64,000 nt of DNA from contig NZ_JAPHOQ010000008.1 in the NCBI RefSeq assembly GCF_026191355.1, positions 124,001-188,000 of the forward strand, in the 5' to 3' direction. This DNA comes from Legionella sheltonii. GTDB taxonomy: Bacteria > Pseudomonadota > Gammaproteobacteria > Legionellales > Legionellaceae. The notes beneath the pieces were generated by a model. The model saw nothing but the letters and a program-made list of their open reading frames with translations. It was not told the DNA's origin and searched no databases. The translations under genes and the position numbers were made by a program. This document shows positions 53,022-62,479 of this stretch, piece after piece. Within the stretch, counting starts at the first letter, position 1. Every line of letters starts with the position of its first letter.

Positions 53022-54291
53022 AGGGATTTCCAATGATGTGAGTTAACAAAATAGGGTCTATTAACGTAGAAACATCAGTTTCCTCGCTAGTAAACTGCCA
53101 TAAAACACCGTGATTAATTGTATTAATTTTTGGTAATTCATAGTGGGTATTCAGCGTTTGTAGCGTTTGTTGTCCTTTTAGGTCTTCTTTTGCACGAACG
53201 AGATACGCGAAAGTATTGTTCGAGTTGAGCTCGTTAAAGGAAACTTCTCGCTCTTTTCGATCCGAATATAAAAGTCCAGTATTTTTGAGCTGTGCAAACT
53301 CGTCTGCAGAATCACAATCAATTTCCCAGTGTTCAAAACGATTCACTGTTACCGGAAATCCTAAGCGTCTTAAGGTTTTTTGTACCGTCAAAGCTTGGTT
53401 GTCTGTGATAATGAGTTTGACCAGACAAAGATGACTGGTTGGATTTTTATTGAAATTTTTTAGGTGGACGGCGATTCCTTCCCGCGCCTTGTTTGCAGAA
53501 TCCCATTCACGCGAGGACTCTGGAGCGGCTGCATCGACACCCAAGCGACCAGTACGTTCTTTGATATAATCACGCATGGAAGCAAAAATTGGATCACCAT
53601 TAATCGTGCGCTCTGGATGCGGCATCATCGCCATAACATTTCCAGCCTGATTGGTAATGGCGGCAATATTTCCTGCAGAGCCATTGGGATTAATTGGGAA
53701 ATTATCAATAATCTTGCCTTCAGCATCGCAATATTGAAATAAATTTAAACCATGCTGTTCTATTTTCTTTAACAAAGAATCAGGCATTAAAAAACGTCCT
53801 TGCGCATGGGCAATAGGAAGATGAATTAAATCGGTGGTTTTAAGATGACGGGTAAATGCATTATGTTGATGATTTTCTGCTAATCGCATGTGCACCCAGG
53901 CATTATAAAAACCAGTGCCTACTATTTTGCCATTGGCAATGCGCTTATTTTCAGTCAGTGCCATACTAATCTCATCCTGGTCAAAGCCGGGCACTAAACC
54001 TGATTCGACGAGTATTTGGGCTCCATTGCAGATCCCAAACACCGGTTTGCCTTGTTCACTCTGGGCTTTAATTTCTTGAATTACGGGATCAAGTGCGGCA
54101 ATAATTCCTGCCCGGGAACGATCTTCATAAGAAAAACCCCCAATAAGGATATAACCATCTAATTGACGTAGCTTCTCTAGAGGTTCATTCCATAAAAACT
54201 CTACGGGCTCCATGCCAACGCGTTTGACCGCAAGCGCCGTTTCTCGTTCACAATTGGAACCTGGAAATTGAATTAAACCAATGCGTATCAT
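52984..54291 (-). CDS. purQ: FGAM synthase: PurQ glutaminase fused to PurS-like domain(s)
   Basis: A 435-residue protein. Residues 1 to about 275 are PurQ: RIGLIQFPGSNCERE, nucleophile Cys in GICNGAQ near 97, and the His-Glu pair in MMPHPERT near 242. The remaining 155 residues do not belong to PurQ. They contain a PurS-like beta-alpha pattern (LCLVKLIITDNQALTVQKTL, LGFPVTV, WEIDCDSADE) and then a second similar unit (FAYLVRAKE... PILLTHIIGNPYAHE). PurS normally bridges PurQ and small PurL, which this operon encodes separately. Overlaps purM by 4 bp. The PurS assignment is inferred from pattern, and the PurQ assignment is secure. Confidence 0.85.
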   Translation of the reverse strand: MIRIGLIQFPGSNCERETALAVKRVGMEPVEFLWNEPLEKLRQLDGYILIGGFSYEDRSRAGIIAALDPVIQEIKAQSEQGKPVFGICNGAQILVESGLVPGFDQDEISMALTENKRIANGKIVGTGFYNAWVHMRLAENHQHNAFTRHLKTTDLIHLPIAHAQGRFLMPDSLLKKIEQHGLNLFQYCDAEGKIIDNFPINPNGSAGNIAAITNQAGNVMAMMPHPERTINGDPIFASMRDYIKERTGRLGVDAAAPESSREWDSANKAREGIAVHLKNFNKNPTSHLCLVKLIITDNQALTVQKTLRRLGFPVTVNRFEHWEIDCDSADEFAQLKNTGLLYSDRKEREVSFNELNSNNTFAYLVRAKEDLKGQQTLQTLNTHYELPKINTINHGVLWQFTSEETDVSTLIDPILLTHIIGNPYAHECYRYNHAL

Positions 54292-55331
54292 AACAGTTTC
54301 ACCCTTTGATCTCCTCTTACAACCTGTCCAATTTCATAAAGAGGGAACGATGGAAAATCACGGAGTACTTCGCGTACAGCAGATAATGTTTCTGGTGCTA
54401 TAAAAAGAACCAAACCCGCGCCCATATTAAACGTACGATACATATGCTCATCATCCAGATGCCCTAACTTACGTAATAAATTGAATATAGGTAGTTCAGG
54501 AATCCGATTTTTATGAATTTCTACACCACAATGTTGCGGTAAAATACGGGGAATGTTCTCCAATAAACCACCACCCGTGATGTGCGCCATGCCTTTAATG
54601 GCGATGTTTTTTTCCAAAATACTCAAAATCGGTCTGGTGTAATTAATATGTGGGGTTAGAAGCTCTTCCCCAATACTATGGGAAAAATCTTGAAATTGTG
54701 ACTCTACTTTGTAACCCGCAACATCAAAGAGCAATTTTCTTGCTAATGAATAACCATTGGTATGCAAGCCACTTGAAGGAAAACACACCAGCAGATCGCC
54801 CTCACAGATGGTTTTGCCTTCAATCGCTTTATTTTTTTCAACTACCCCGGTAATAACTCCAACCAAATCCAGTTCGCCAGGTAAATAAGTACCAGGCATT
54901 TCTGCAGTTTCACCACCAACTAAAGAAATTTGGTTTTCTTTACAGGCCTGGACCATACCTTTAATGATCTGCTCAACAATTTCCGGTTTTAATTTATCGT
55001 TGGCAATGTAATCAAGCAGTGTAAGCGGTTTGGCACCTAAAACGATAATGTCATTGGTTGTGGCGCTGACTAAATCGATCCCGATGGTATCGAATTTTTG
55101 CATCATTTTGGCGACCATCATTTTGGTACCCACACCATCAATGCTTTGGACCAAAACCGGATGCTGGTAATCTTGCAGTAGGGTTTTGAGATCGTACATG
55201 GCACCAAAGCTGCCAATCCCGGTCAGTACATGCGGCGAGAACGTGCTTTCTACCGATTTTTTAATACTACGAACTGCTTCATTGCCTGCTTCTATGTCTA
55301 CACCGGCAGCTTTATAATCAATAATTGACAT
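54288..55331 (-). CDS. purM: Phosphoribosylformylglycinamidine cyclo-ligase PurM
   Basis: A 347-residue AIR synthase of the PurM/PurL superfamily. Motifs IDYKAAGVDIEAGN, GIGSFGAMYDL, QSIDGVGTKMMVA, GGETAEMPG and HITGGGLLENI are all present. It makes AIR from FGAM with ATP. It shares a base with the purL stop and overlaps the purQ start by 4 bp. Confidence 0.97.
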   Translation of the reverse strand: MSIIDYKAAGVDIEAGNEAVRSIKKSVESTFSPHVLTGIGSFGAMYDLKTLLQDYQHPVLVQSIDGVGTKMMVAKMMQKFDTIGIDLVSATTNDIIVLGAKPLTLLDYIANDKLKPEIVEQIIKGMVQACKENQISLVGGETAEMPGTYLPGELDLVGVITGVVEKNKAIEGKTICEGDLLVCFPSSGLHTNGYSLARKLLFDVAGYKVESQFQDFSHSIGEELLTPHINYTRPILSILEKNIAIKGMAHITGGGLLENIPRILPQHCGVEIHKNRIPELPIFNLLRKLGHLDDEHMYRTFNMGAGLVLFIAPETLSAVREVLRDFPSFPLYEIGQVVRGDQRVKLL

Positions 55332-57670
55332 TATATGAGCCTCTCAACTAAACCATTTTTCCAGGCAGTTTTGGCTGCACTGATTGACAGATTGATAACC
55401 GAATTCATTATCAAGGTTGGGGTTGCTGTGGTTTCACCTATAGTTTGAAACGCTACAGAATATTGGTGGAATATTTGTTCCAGCATGCTTATATTTTCCG
55501 GGGAAACTTCGAGGATGAAACCGCCGCTTTCTGAAAACAGTTTTTTATCATTGGGCAAATCACCGGAAATAAAAACATTGACTCCAATTTCACTTTTAAA
55601 GCTCATTTCTGCGAGAGCAACCGCGATGCCGCCTTCGGAAATATCATGAGCTGACAATACTAGATCTGCTTGCATGGCTGCATGTACTGCGCTGATCTCA
55701 TCAGCAAATGCAGCAAGATCCGGTTTAGGGAGTTGGCTGCCCAGTTGATTGTGTAACTGATAATACACACTGCCACCACATTCATCTTTACGTGCTCCAA
55801 CCATCAAAAGCACTGAATTAGGATGCTTGAAATCATAAGTGACCGTTTTGGATAAATCATTCATTGCACCAAGGCAACTGATAATAGGACTTGGTGGAAT
55901 GGCGCCTTGGGCTGATTCGTTATACAGCGACACATTCCCTGAAATAATAGGGAGGCTTACACTGCGATCAGTAAACATTTTTACCGCATGACACGCATCG
56001 ACTATCCCACGCACAGAGTCAACAAATTCACCCATTTGCTCGGTATTCTCGGGATTGCCGAAGCACAAACAGTCGGTCAAAGCGAGAGGCCAGGCACCTA
56101 CTGCGATGATATTACGCACGGATTCGATGACGGCATTCACTGCTCCCCAATAGGCATCAATTTTATTGTAACGGGGATTATGATCGACGGATAAGGCAAC
56201 GCCTGTGCGCTGAATTTCTTCGGGATACTTATCCTCATTAAAGGGGGCAATTACTCCTGCATCAGCGCATCCTGGCTCCACAATAGAACGACCTTGAACC
56301 TGCTTATCATAACTTTCATAAATGGGGGCACGTGAAGCAATGTTTTCATGAGCAAGCAAACTCAATAATTCTTCATTGAAATCACTCACGATAATAGGCT
56401 GTGGTTCACTGTGCGAGTGTTGTTTTGAGCTGTAGGGACGATCGTAAAGAATACCTTGGGTAATGTCTTCTGCTCGCGCTGAGACAATTTCTTTTGCTTG
56501 GGCTTTAACGACATATAAGCCATCATTTCTTATTTTACCCACTACTGTTGCTTGTGCTCCATCGCAGATTTCTGGAAGTGCAAAACGCGTGTTGTAATGG
56601 TTTAAGAAGGTCTCCACCAATTCTTTGGGAACAACCCACATAAAGCGTTCCTGTGTTTCGGAACATAAGACCACGGCAGGTAATAAATTGTTCATACTGG
56701 TTGGCACCAAATCAAGGTTGATTTCTGCCCCATAGCCACTGGCCTCTGCCAACTCAACGCTGGCGCATGCAATTCCTCCAGCACCTAAATCCTTGAAACC
56801 AACGCGATCAATGAGATTTTTTTCGCGCAGGAATTCAAACATCGCATAATTTGCTTTAAGAATATGTCTTTGCAAGAACGCATTGGGTTCTTGTACGGCG
56901 CCTTTATTTTGTTCTTGTTGCTCTTCACTCAACGTGGCCGAAGCAAAAGCCGCACCGCCAAAACCACTGTTATCTGTGGGTTTACCGACCAATATAAATT
57001 GATAATCTTCTGCATTAGGGGGGGCATAGGAGTGGATAATGTGATCTTCTCTAACTACACCTAAGGTAACTACGGTAACGAGACAATTTTCATTATACGC
57101 TTCGTCATAATATGTATCACCGCCGAGATTGGCGATACCAAGTGGATTGGCATAGCCCGCAATTCCTTGCACTACGCCTTGATGGATCCATTTTGTTTTT
57201 GGACGATTAATATCTCCAAAGCGCAAACTGTCTGCAACGGCAATGACTTCAGCACCCATACAGCATACGTCACGCACATTTCCACCCACTCCCGTAGCCG
57301 CTCCTTCGAAGGGTACAAGTTGTGAGGGGTGATTGTGTGATTCATGACTGACCACAATACCATAGCGTCTATTTTGTTTGTCTGTGGCTACTGCCACAAT
57401 GCCGGCGTCCTCTTTGGGGCCTAGGATGACGTGGGGTGCTTTCGTATTAAATTGGTTAAGGTGTTTGCGACTGCTTTTATAGGAACAATGTTCCGAACCC
57501 TGAATTGACCATAAGACACATTCAGCATAGGTTGGTGGTCTTTTTAGTAAGGTATTCTGAATGGTGAGGGCTTCTTCGGGAGTGAGGCGCAAGCTAAAAC
57601 GTTGGAGTAAATGAGCTATTTCCTCCAAGGATAGCTGAGAAAAATCAAAACAATCCGGGGCATCTTGCAT
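55331..57670 (-). CDS. purL: FGAM synthase large subunit PurL, small (Bacillus/archaeal) type
   Basis: A 779-residue PurL lacking the fused glutaminase of the E. coli 1295-residue enzyme. Motifs GSEHCSYKSSRKHL, VSHESHNHPSQ, GAATGVGGNVRDV and HDISEGGIAVALAEM fit the small PurL. It therefore needs separate PurQ and PurS, which the PurQ fusion downstream seems to supply. It is the first gene of the eight-gene pur operon, so the promoter lies to the right. Confidence 0.96.
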   Translation of the reverse strand: MQDAPDCFDFSQLSLEEIAHLLQRFSLRLTPEEALTIQNTLLKRPPTYAECVLWSIQGSEHCSYKSSRKHLNQFNTKAPHVILGPKEDAGIVAVATDKQNRRYGIVVSHESHNHPSQLVPFEGAATGVGGNVRDVCCMGAEVIAVADSLRFGDINRPKTKWIHQGVVQGIAGYANPLGIANLGGDTYYDEAYNENCLVTVVTLGVVREDHIIHSYAPPNAEDYQFILVGKPTDNSGFGGAAFASATLSEEQQEQNKGAVQEPNAFLQRHILKANYAMFEFLREKNLIDRVGFKDLGAGGIACASVELAEASGYGAEINLDLVPTSMNNLLPAVVLCSETQERFMWVVPKELVETFLNHYNTRFALPEICDGAQATVVGKIRNDGLYVVKAQAKEIVSARAEDITQGILYDRPYSSKQHSHSEPQPIIVSDFNEELLSLLAHENIASRAPIYESYDKQVQGRSIVEPGCADAGVIAPFNEDKYPEEIQRTGVALSVDHNPRYNKIDAYWGAVNAVIESVRNIIAVGAWPLALTDCLCFGNPENTEQMGEFVDSVRGIVDACHAVKMFTDRSVSLPIISGNVSLYNESAQGAIPPSPIISCLGAMNDLSKTVTYDFKHPNSVLLMVGARKDECGGSVYYQLHNQLGSQLPKPDLAAFADEISAVHAAMQADLVLSAHDISEGGIAVALAEMSFKSEIGVNVFISGDLPNDKKLFSESGGFILEVSPENISMLEQIFHQYSVAFQTIGETTATPTLIMNSVINLSISAAKTAWKNGLVERLI

Positions 57671-57705
57671 TTTAGGGGATCTGACTTGTAGCTAAAACGT
57701 GTCTA

Positions 57706-57734
57706 ATTTTACTTATATTTCGCATATAAAGCAA
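57706..57734 (-). promoter_or_regulatory. Predicted promoter of the pur operon
   Basis: On the minus strand TTGCTT (57729-57734), 17-bp spacer and TAAAAT (57706-57711), 35 bp before the purL ATG. A TTGAC-N6-GTCAA palindrome lies further upstream (57753-57768). No E. coli-type PurR box was recognised. Confidence 0.45.
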
Positions 57735-57797
57735 CACATATTTTGCATTTACTTGACAAATTGGTCAAAAATTTACAATATTGGGGCGTGCAATTAT

Positions 57798-57881
57798 AGC
57801 CTGGATGCAGCACCAAAAAGCCCAGGTTAAGACATTCATATTCTCGAAATCCCGGGTTACGGCGACGCCTTCACCCAGGCC
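57798..57881. repeat. Hairpin repeat, copy A
   Basis: An imperfect inverted repeat of about 84 bp: AGCCTGGATGCAGCACC at one end pairs with GCCTTCACCCAGGCC at the other, with CCCAGG / CCCGGGTT inside. It shares the CCTGGGTGAAxGCGxxGCC-TAACCCGGG core with copy B at 60712. It lies between the pur and acs transcripts. Confidence 0.6.
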
Positions 57882-57907
57882 ACATTTTTAATAGATAAAT
57901 GAATGTA

Positions 57908-59788
57908 TTAAGATTGATTTGACTCCTTCCACAATTTCTCTACGATTTTTGGGTTTGCCAAAGTGGATATATCCCCCAATTCATCAAGACTCTCTATTTC
58001 CTTTCCCGCAATCTTACGTAAGATACGACGCATGATTTTGCCTGAGCGGGTTTTGGGTAAATCACTCACCACATGAATGACATCAGGCTTGGCTATAGGA
58101 CTTATTTCTTTATTGACCTGCTGGATTAATTCCGTCTGTAATTTGGCATCAGCCACATAATTTTGCTTTAAAATAACATAGGCGTAAATACCTTGGCCTT
58201 TAAGCTCATGGGGAATACCGACTACAGCTGCTTCAGCAACAGCAGGATGGCTCACCAGGGCACTTTCGATTTCTGCAGTGCCTAAGCGATGTCCTGAAAC
58301 ATTAATCACATCATCCACGCGTCCGGTAATCCAATAATCACCATCTTCATCTCGTTTTGCACCATCTCCCGTAATGTAATAACCATGGTGTAAATAGGTC
58401 ATGCAGTACCGTTGGTGATCACCGGCAATCGTTCTTGCCATAGAAGGCCAGGGATATTTTATTGCTAAAAATCCTTCGCCGGCGCCAATGATTTCGTGAC
58501 CATGTTCATTGAGTAGTACAGGAACGATGCCTGGGATGGGTTGACGCGCTGATCCAGGCTTATGGATGGCATCATCCGCTCTGGGACTAATCATTACGGC
58601 GCCAGTTTCGGTTTGCCACCAGGTATCTACTATAGGGCATCTGTTTTGGCCTACTTTTTGATAATACCACTGCCATGCTTCGGGATTAATAGGCTCGCCA
58701 ACGGATCCAAGTAATCGTAAGGAGCGTCGGGAGCTGGAGTTTAACCATTCATCGCCAGCACGCATTAAAGCACGTATGGCGGTGGGTGCCGTATAAAATA
58801 CATTGACTTGATGCTTATCCACGATTTGCCAGTCCCTAGAAGAATCGGGCCAAGTAGGGATTCCCTCATAAATTAGAGTGGTTATTCCATTACAAAGCGG
58901 ACCATATACCACATAGCTATGCCCTGTAACCCAGCCTATATCCGCGGTGCACCAAAACACTTCATCTTCTTGACAATTAAAGATTAATTGATGGGTGTAA
59001 GCAGTTTGTACTAAATAACCTCCTGTTGTATGCACTACTCCTTTCGGTTGGCCGGTACTTCCAGAGGTATACAATATGAATAGGGGATCTTCTGCATCCA
59101 TAGGTTCTGGATCACACTGCGCGCTCACTTTTGTTTTGAGCTCATGCCACCAATGATCTTTATTTTTATCAAAAGGAACGGCATCCTCGCTGGTTTTGAT
59201 TAGGAGTCTTTGCAAAGGAAGATCATTACATGCTTCATCAACCTGCTCCTTAAGACTAACTAATTTACCACCACGATTAAAATGATTTGCCGTGATCAAA
59301 CAAGTGCATTCAGAAGCAATGACGCGTTGTCTTAACGCGTGGGCAGAAAAACCAGCAAATATGACGGTATGCACGGCGCCAATACGGGTACAAGCGAGCA
59401 TGGCAATTGCTGCTTCAGGAATCATGGGTAAGTAAATCGCTACTTTGTCTCCCTTTTTTACTTGTAGCTGTTTGAGCACATTACTCATGCGACATACTTC
59501 TGCATGTAATTCAGCAAAACTCAGGATTTTGTGTTGGCTGGGATCATCGCCTTCCCAAATAATCGCTGGCTGGTTCGCTTTATGGGGTAAATGGCGATCG
59601 AGACAATTCATGCTGACATTCAATTTTCCACCTTTGAACCAGGTGACATCCCCATGTTTGAAGCTGCCGGTGAGGACGGTATCCCAAGGTTGGAGCCAAT
59701 CTACAGTTTGTTGGGCCACTTCGGACCAAAACTCGCATAGGGAGTCTTCAGTTGGAGTTAATTTTGGATAGTGCAAATGAGCATGCAT
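57908..59788 (-). CDS. acs: Acetyl-CoA synthetase (or propionyl-CoA synthetase)
   Basis: A 626-residue AMP-forming acyl-CoA synthetase. Motifs WFKGGKLNVSMNCLDRH, AVHTVIFAGFS, LYTSGSTGQPKGVVHT, WWQTETGAVMISP and the acetylatable Lys in TRSGKIMRR are standard Acs. The ATG at 59788 has AGAGG 7 nt upstream and lies 1 nt past the mmsB stop; a GTG at 59803 is less likely. It activates acetate or propionate. It is shorter than the 652-residue E. coli Acs. Downstream of mmsA/mmsB it would be useful for propionyl/acetyl units from valine breakdown. The substrate is not settled by sequence. Confidence 0.9.
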   Translation of the reverse strand: MHAHLHYPKLTPTEDSLCEFWSEVAQQTVDWLQPWDTVLTGSFKHGDVTWFKGGKLNVSMNCLDRHLPHKANQPAIIWEGDDPSQHKILSFAELHAEVCRMSNVLKQLQVKKGDKVAIYLPMIPEAAIAMLACTRIGAVHTVIFAGFSAHALRQRVIASECTCLITANHFNRGGKLVSLKEQVDEACNDLPLQRLLIKTSEDAVPFDKNKDHWWHELKTKVSAQCDPEPMDAEDPLFILYTSGSTGQPKGVVHTTGGYLVQTAYTHQLIFNCQEDEVFWCTADIGWVTGHSYVVYGPLCNGITTLIYEGIPTWPDSSRDWQIVDKHQVNVFYTAPTAIRALMRAGDEWLNSSSRRSLRLLGSVGEPINPEAWQWYYQKVGQNRCPIVDTWWQTETGAVMISPRADDAIHKPGSARQPIPGIVPVLLNEHGHEIIGAGEGFLAIKYPWPSMARTIAGDHQRYCMTYLHHGYYITGDGAKRDEDGDYWITGRVDDVINVSGHRLGTAEIESALVSHPAVAEAAVVGIPHELKGQGIYAYVILKQNYVADAKLQTELIQQVNKEISPIAKPDVIHVVSDLPKTRSGKIMRRILRKIAGKEIESLDELGDISTLANPKIVEKLWKESNQS

Positions 59789-59789
59789 G

Positions 59790-60686
59790 TTATACCTCTT
59801 CACCTTGAGAAATCATTTTAATAATTGCAGAAAAATCAGAATCGCCTAGGCCTTGGTCGATAAAATGTTGATAAATGGTGGTTGCTTTTGCACCTAAAGG
59901 AGTACTCACATTAACTGATCGAGCTGAATCCTGGCTGAGCAATAAATCTTTAAGCATCATTGCTGCTGCAAATCCGGGTTTGTAATCATTATTGGCCGGT
60001 ACGTTTTCCAAAACTCCTGGAACTGGTGCATATTTGCTCATTGCCCAGCATTGTCCTGAAGCATTAGTGACTACTTCAAAAAGTTTTTGCGGTGACAGTT
60101 GCAGGTGTTCTGCGAGAGTAAATGCCTCTGAAATCGCAATCATCGAGATCCCAAGGATCATGTTATTACATATTTTCGCTGCTTGTCCGCTGCCAGCAGT
60201 ACCTGTATGAATGATTTTCTGTCCCATGGTTGCCAAAATAGGCTGAGCGGCATGGAATGCATTTTCTTCACCACCCACCATGAAGGTTAAGGTGGCTGCT
60301 CCGGCTCCAGCTACTCCGCCAGACACAGGAGCATCAACGACTTGAAGTTGGTGTTGTTTGGCTAAGTGATGCAGTTCACGCGAACTGTTGACATCAATGG
60401 TGGAGCAATCAATAAACAACGCTCCTTTTTTTGCTGCCTGGAATAATCCATTATTGCCATGACAAACATTTAATACTTGCTGGCCGTTTTGCAGCATCGT
60501 AATTAATATATCTTGTTCTCTAGCGACTTCAAGGGTGTTTTGCGCGACTAGGCCACCTGCCTGGGAAAAATGATGCAAGGCGCTTTGTTGCACATCATAA
60601 CCGGTCACTTGATGTCCTGCTTTAACGAGATTGATGGCCATGGGTAAACCCATATGACCAAGTCCCACAAATCCTATTTTTGCCAT
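59790..60686 (-). CDS. mmsB: 3-hydroxyisobutyrate dehydrogenase
   Basis: A 298-residue NAD-dependent enzyme of valine degradation. Start MAKIGFVGLGHMGLPMA (GGAG 6 nt upstream of 60686) is the Rossmann site. VVDAPVSGGVAGAGAATLTFMVGG, KICNNMILG (catalytic Lys) and the C-terminal GDSDFSAI match the family. It oxidises 3-hydroxyisobutyrate to methylmalonate semialdehyde, the substrate of MmsA encoded upstream. Copy B of the hairpin repeat separates it from mmsA, so the two may be transcribed together or not. Confidence 0.94.
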   Translation of the reverse strand: MAKIGFVGLGHMGLPMAINLVKAGHQVTGYDVQQSALHHFSQAGGLVAQNTLEVAREQDILITMLQNGQQVLNVCHGNNGLFQAAKKGALFIDCSTIDVNSSRELHHLAKQHQLQVVDAPVSGGVAGAGAATLTFMVGGEENAFHAAQPILATMGQKIIHTGTAGSGQAAKICNNMILGISMIAISEAFTLAEHLQLSPQKLFEVVTNASGQCWAMSKYAPVPGVLENVPANNDYKPGFAAAMMLKDLLLSQDSARSVNVSTPLGAKATTIYQHFIDQGLGDSDFSAIIKMISQGEEV

Positions 60687-60711
60687 TGCGTTCTCCATGT
60701 GCTGTAAAATG

Positions 60712-60790
60712 TAGCCTGGGTGAAAGCGAAGCCCTAACCCGGGGCTTCTCTATCAAAGCGTTCCGGGTTCAGTGTCGTTTTATTCAGGCC
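60712..60790. repeat. Hairpin repeat, copy B
   Basis: TAGCCTGGGTGAAAGCGAAG at the left and a degenerate complement ending TATTCAGGCC at the right form an imperfect 79-bp hairpin. The CCTGGGTGAA...TAACCCGGG core matches copy A at 57798 in the opposite orientation. It sits between mmsA and mmsB. Confidence 0.6.
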
Positions 60791-60812
60791 ACATGAAATT
60801 ATTTCTCTTGTT

Positions 60813-62312
60813 TTAATCATGCGTTGGCATAATAAAAGCACTTTCATTGATTTCAGTAACAGGCCATTTACTGGTGATGGTTTTGCGTCGGGTATAGAAA
60901 TGGATGCTTTCCTGTCCGTGCATATTACTGTCGCCAAAAGAAGAATGTTTCCAACCACCAAACGGATGATTGGCAACAGGGACAGGGATAGGAATGTTAA
61001 TCCCAACCATGCCAACCTGGACGCGTTGGCTGTATTCGCGAGCACTAAATCCATCCCGTGTGAAGATTGCGGTGCCATTACCGTACTGGTTTCTATTCAC
61101 CAGGGCGAGTGCCTCCTCAAAATGATTGACACGAACAATCACCAAAACAGGACCAAAAATCTCATTTTGATAAATGGACATGTTTTCATCCACATAATCG
61201 AAAAGACAGGGGCCCATGAAGAACCCTTGTGGGTGTTCAGGATGCTTAAATGCTCTGCCATCAATAATGAGTTTGGCTCCCTCGCTTATTCCTTTATCTA
61301 CGGCTGCCAATACTTTTTCTCGATGCACTCCACTAATTAATGGTCCCATATCCGTGTTGGGAGCATCCCCAGCATTGATGCGAGTCGCTTTAATTTGTGG
61401 CGTCATTTTGTCAATTAACGCATCCGCTGTATGTTCGCCTACCGTAACAACGACGGAGATGGCCATACAACGTTCACCTGCAGAACCATAAGCTGCGCCT
61501 ACAATCGCAGCAGCTGCTTGATCAAGGTCGGCATCAGGCATGACCACGCAATGGTTTTTAGCCCCCCCAAATGTATGAGCACGTTTTCCATGCGATGTTG
61601 CTGCAGTATATATATGTTGGGCAACAGGTGTAGAGGCTACCGCAGTAAACGCAGCAATGTCGGGATGGGCGAGCAAATGGTCTACTGTTGCTTTATCACC
61701 ATGTAAACAATTGGCTACACCCGCTGGTAACCCTGCTTCACTTAATAATTCCAGCAAGCGGACAGAGGCAGAAGGGTCTTGTTCAGAGGGTTTTAATATG
61801 AATGTATTGCCACAAGCGATAGCAGGAATCATCATCCATACAGGAACCATTACAGGGAAATTAAAAGGGGAAACACCGGCACACACCCCTAATGGTTGTC
61901 TTAATGTGTGGCAATCAATGCCATGGGTCACATCGGCTGAAAAATCACCTTGCAGGTGATTGGCTATCCCACAATGTAATTCGACTACTTCGATAGCACG
62001 TGCTACGGAACCTTTGGCATCATCCAAAGTTTTGCCATGTTCACGAGTAATGATCCGTGCCAGGTCCAATTGATTTTTTTCTAATAATTCTCTGAACTTA
62101 AAAAGGATGCGCGCTCTTTTTATGGCGGGAGTCTGGGCCCATTCGATTCCTGCTTCTTTGGCGGTAGCAACTGTTTTATCACAAAGTGCTGTAGACGCGA
62201 AATGAACTTGACCAATCACTTCTCCCAAAGCAGGATTGTAGATAGAGTGGCTTGTGGCGTTCGTTTCGTTGATAAATTGACCACCAATATAATGTTGTAC
62301 AATGTAGCCCAT
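60813..62312 (-). CDS. mmsA: Methylmalonate-semialdehyde dehydrogenase (acylating)
   Basis: A 499-residue CoA-acylating aldehyde dehydrogenase. The ATG at 62312 has AAGGAG 10 nt upstream (MGYIVQHYIGGQFI). The catalytic Cys is in AGERCMAISV near 285, preceded by GGAKNHCVVMPDAD; FNFPVMVPVWM and ITREHGKTLDDA are family motifs. It converts methylmalonate semialdehyde to propionyl-CoA in valine catabolism. First gene of the mmsA-mmsB-acs set; divergent from the gene at 62480. Confidence 0.95.
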   Translation of the reverse strand: MGYIVQHYIGGQFINETNATSHSIYNPALGEVIGQVHFASTALCDKTVATAKEAGIEWAQTPAIKRARILFKFRELLEKNQLDLARIITREHGKTLDDAKGSVARAIEVVELHCGIANHLQGDFSADVTHGIDCHTLRQPLGVCAGVSPFNFPVMVPVWMMIPAIACGNTFILKPSEQDPSASVRLLELLSEAGLPAGVANCLHGDKATVDHLLAHPDIAAFTAVASTPVAQHIYTAATSHGKRAHTFGGAKNHCVVMPDADLDQAAAAIVGAAYGSAGERCMAISVVVTVGEHTADALIDKMTPQIKATRINAGDAPNTDMGPLISGVHREKVLAAVDKGISEGAKLIIDGRAFKHPEHPQGFFMGPCLFDYVDENMSIYQNEIFGPVLVIVRVNHFEEALALVNRNQYGNGTAIFTRDGFSAREYSQRVQVGMVGINIPIPVPVANHPFGGWKHSSFGDSNMHGQESIHFYTRRKTITSKWPVTEINESAFIMPTHD

Positions 62313-62350
62313 TAGCAAACTCCTTTTTATTATTTTTATCAAATTAAGTG

Positions 62351-62389
62351 ATTATTGTAATTGTTTCATGGAATTATTTATACAATAAT
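62351..62389. promoter_or_regulatory. Inverted repeat between mmsA and the divergent orphan gene
   Basis: Perfect 9-bp arms ATTATTGTA (62351-62359) and TACAATAAT (62381-62389) lie 21 bp apart in the 167-bp divergent promoter region. A looped or spaced operator is possible. Confidence 0.3.
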
Positions 62390-62479
62390 AACGAAGAGAT
62401 TAGGACTAAAAATGACCTCTATTTGAATCGCACTGTTGAATATTTTTGAATCGAGGCAAGTAGTTAAGGAAATTAATCG

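Noticed and set aside
57671..57800. PurR operator ahead of purL
   Set aside because: The TTGAC-N6-GTCAA palindrome does not match the E. coli PurR consensus, so no named regulator is assigned.
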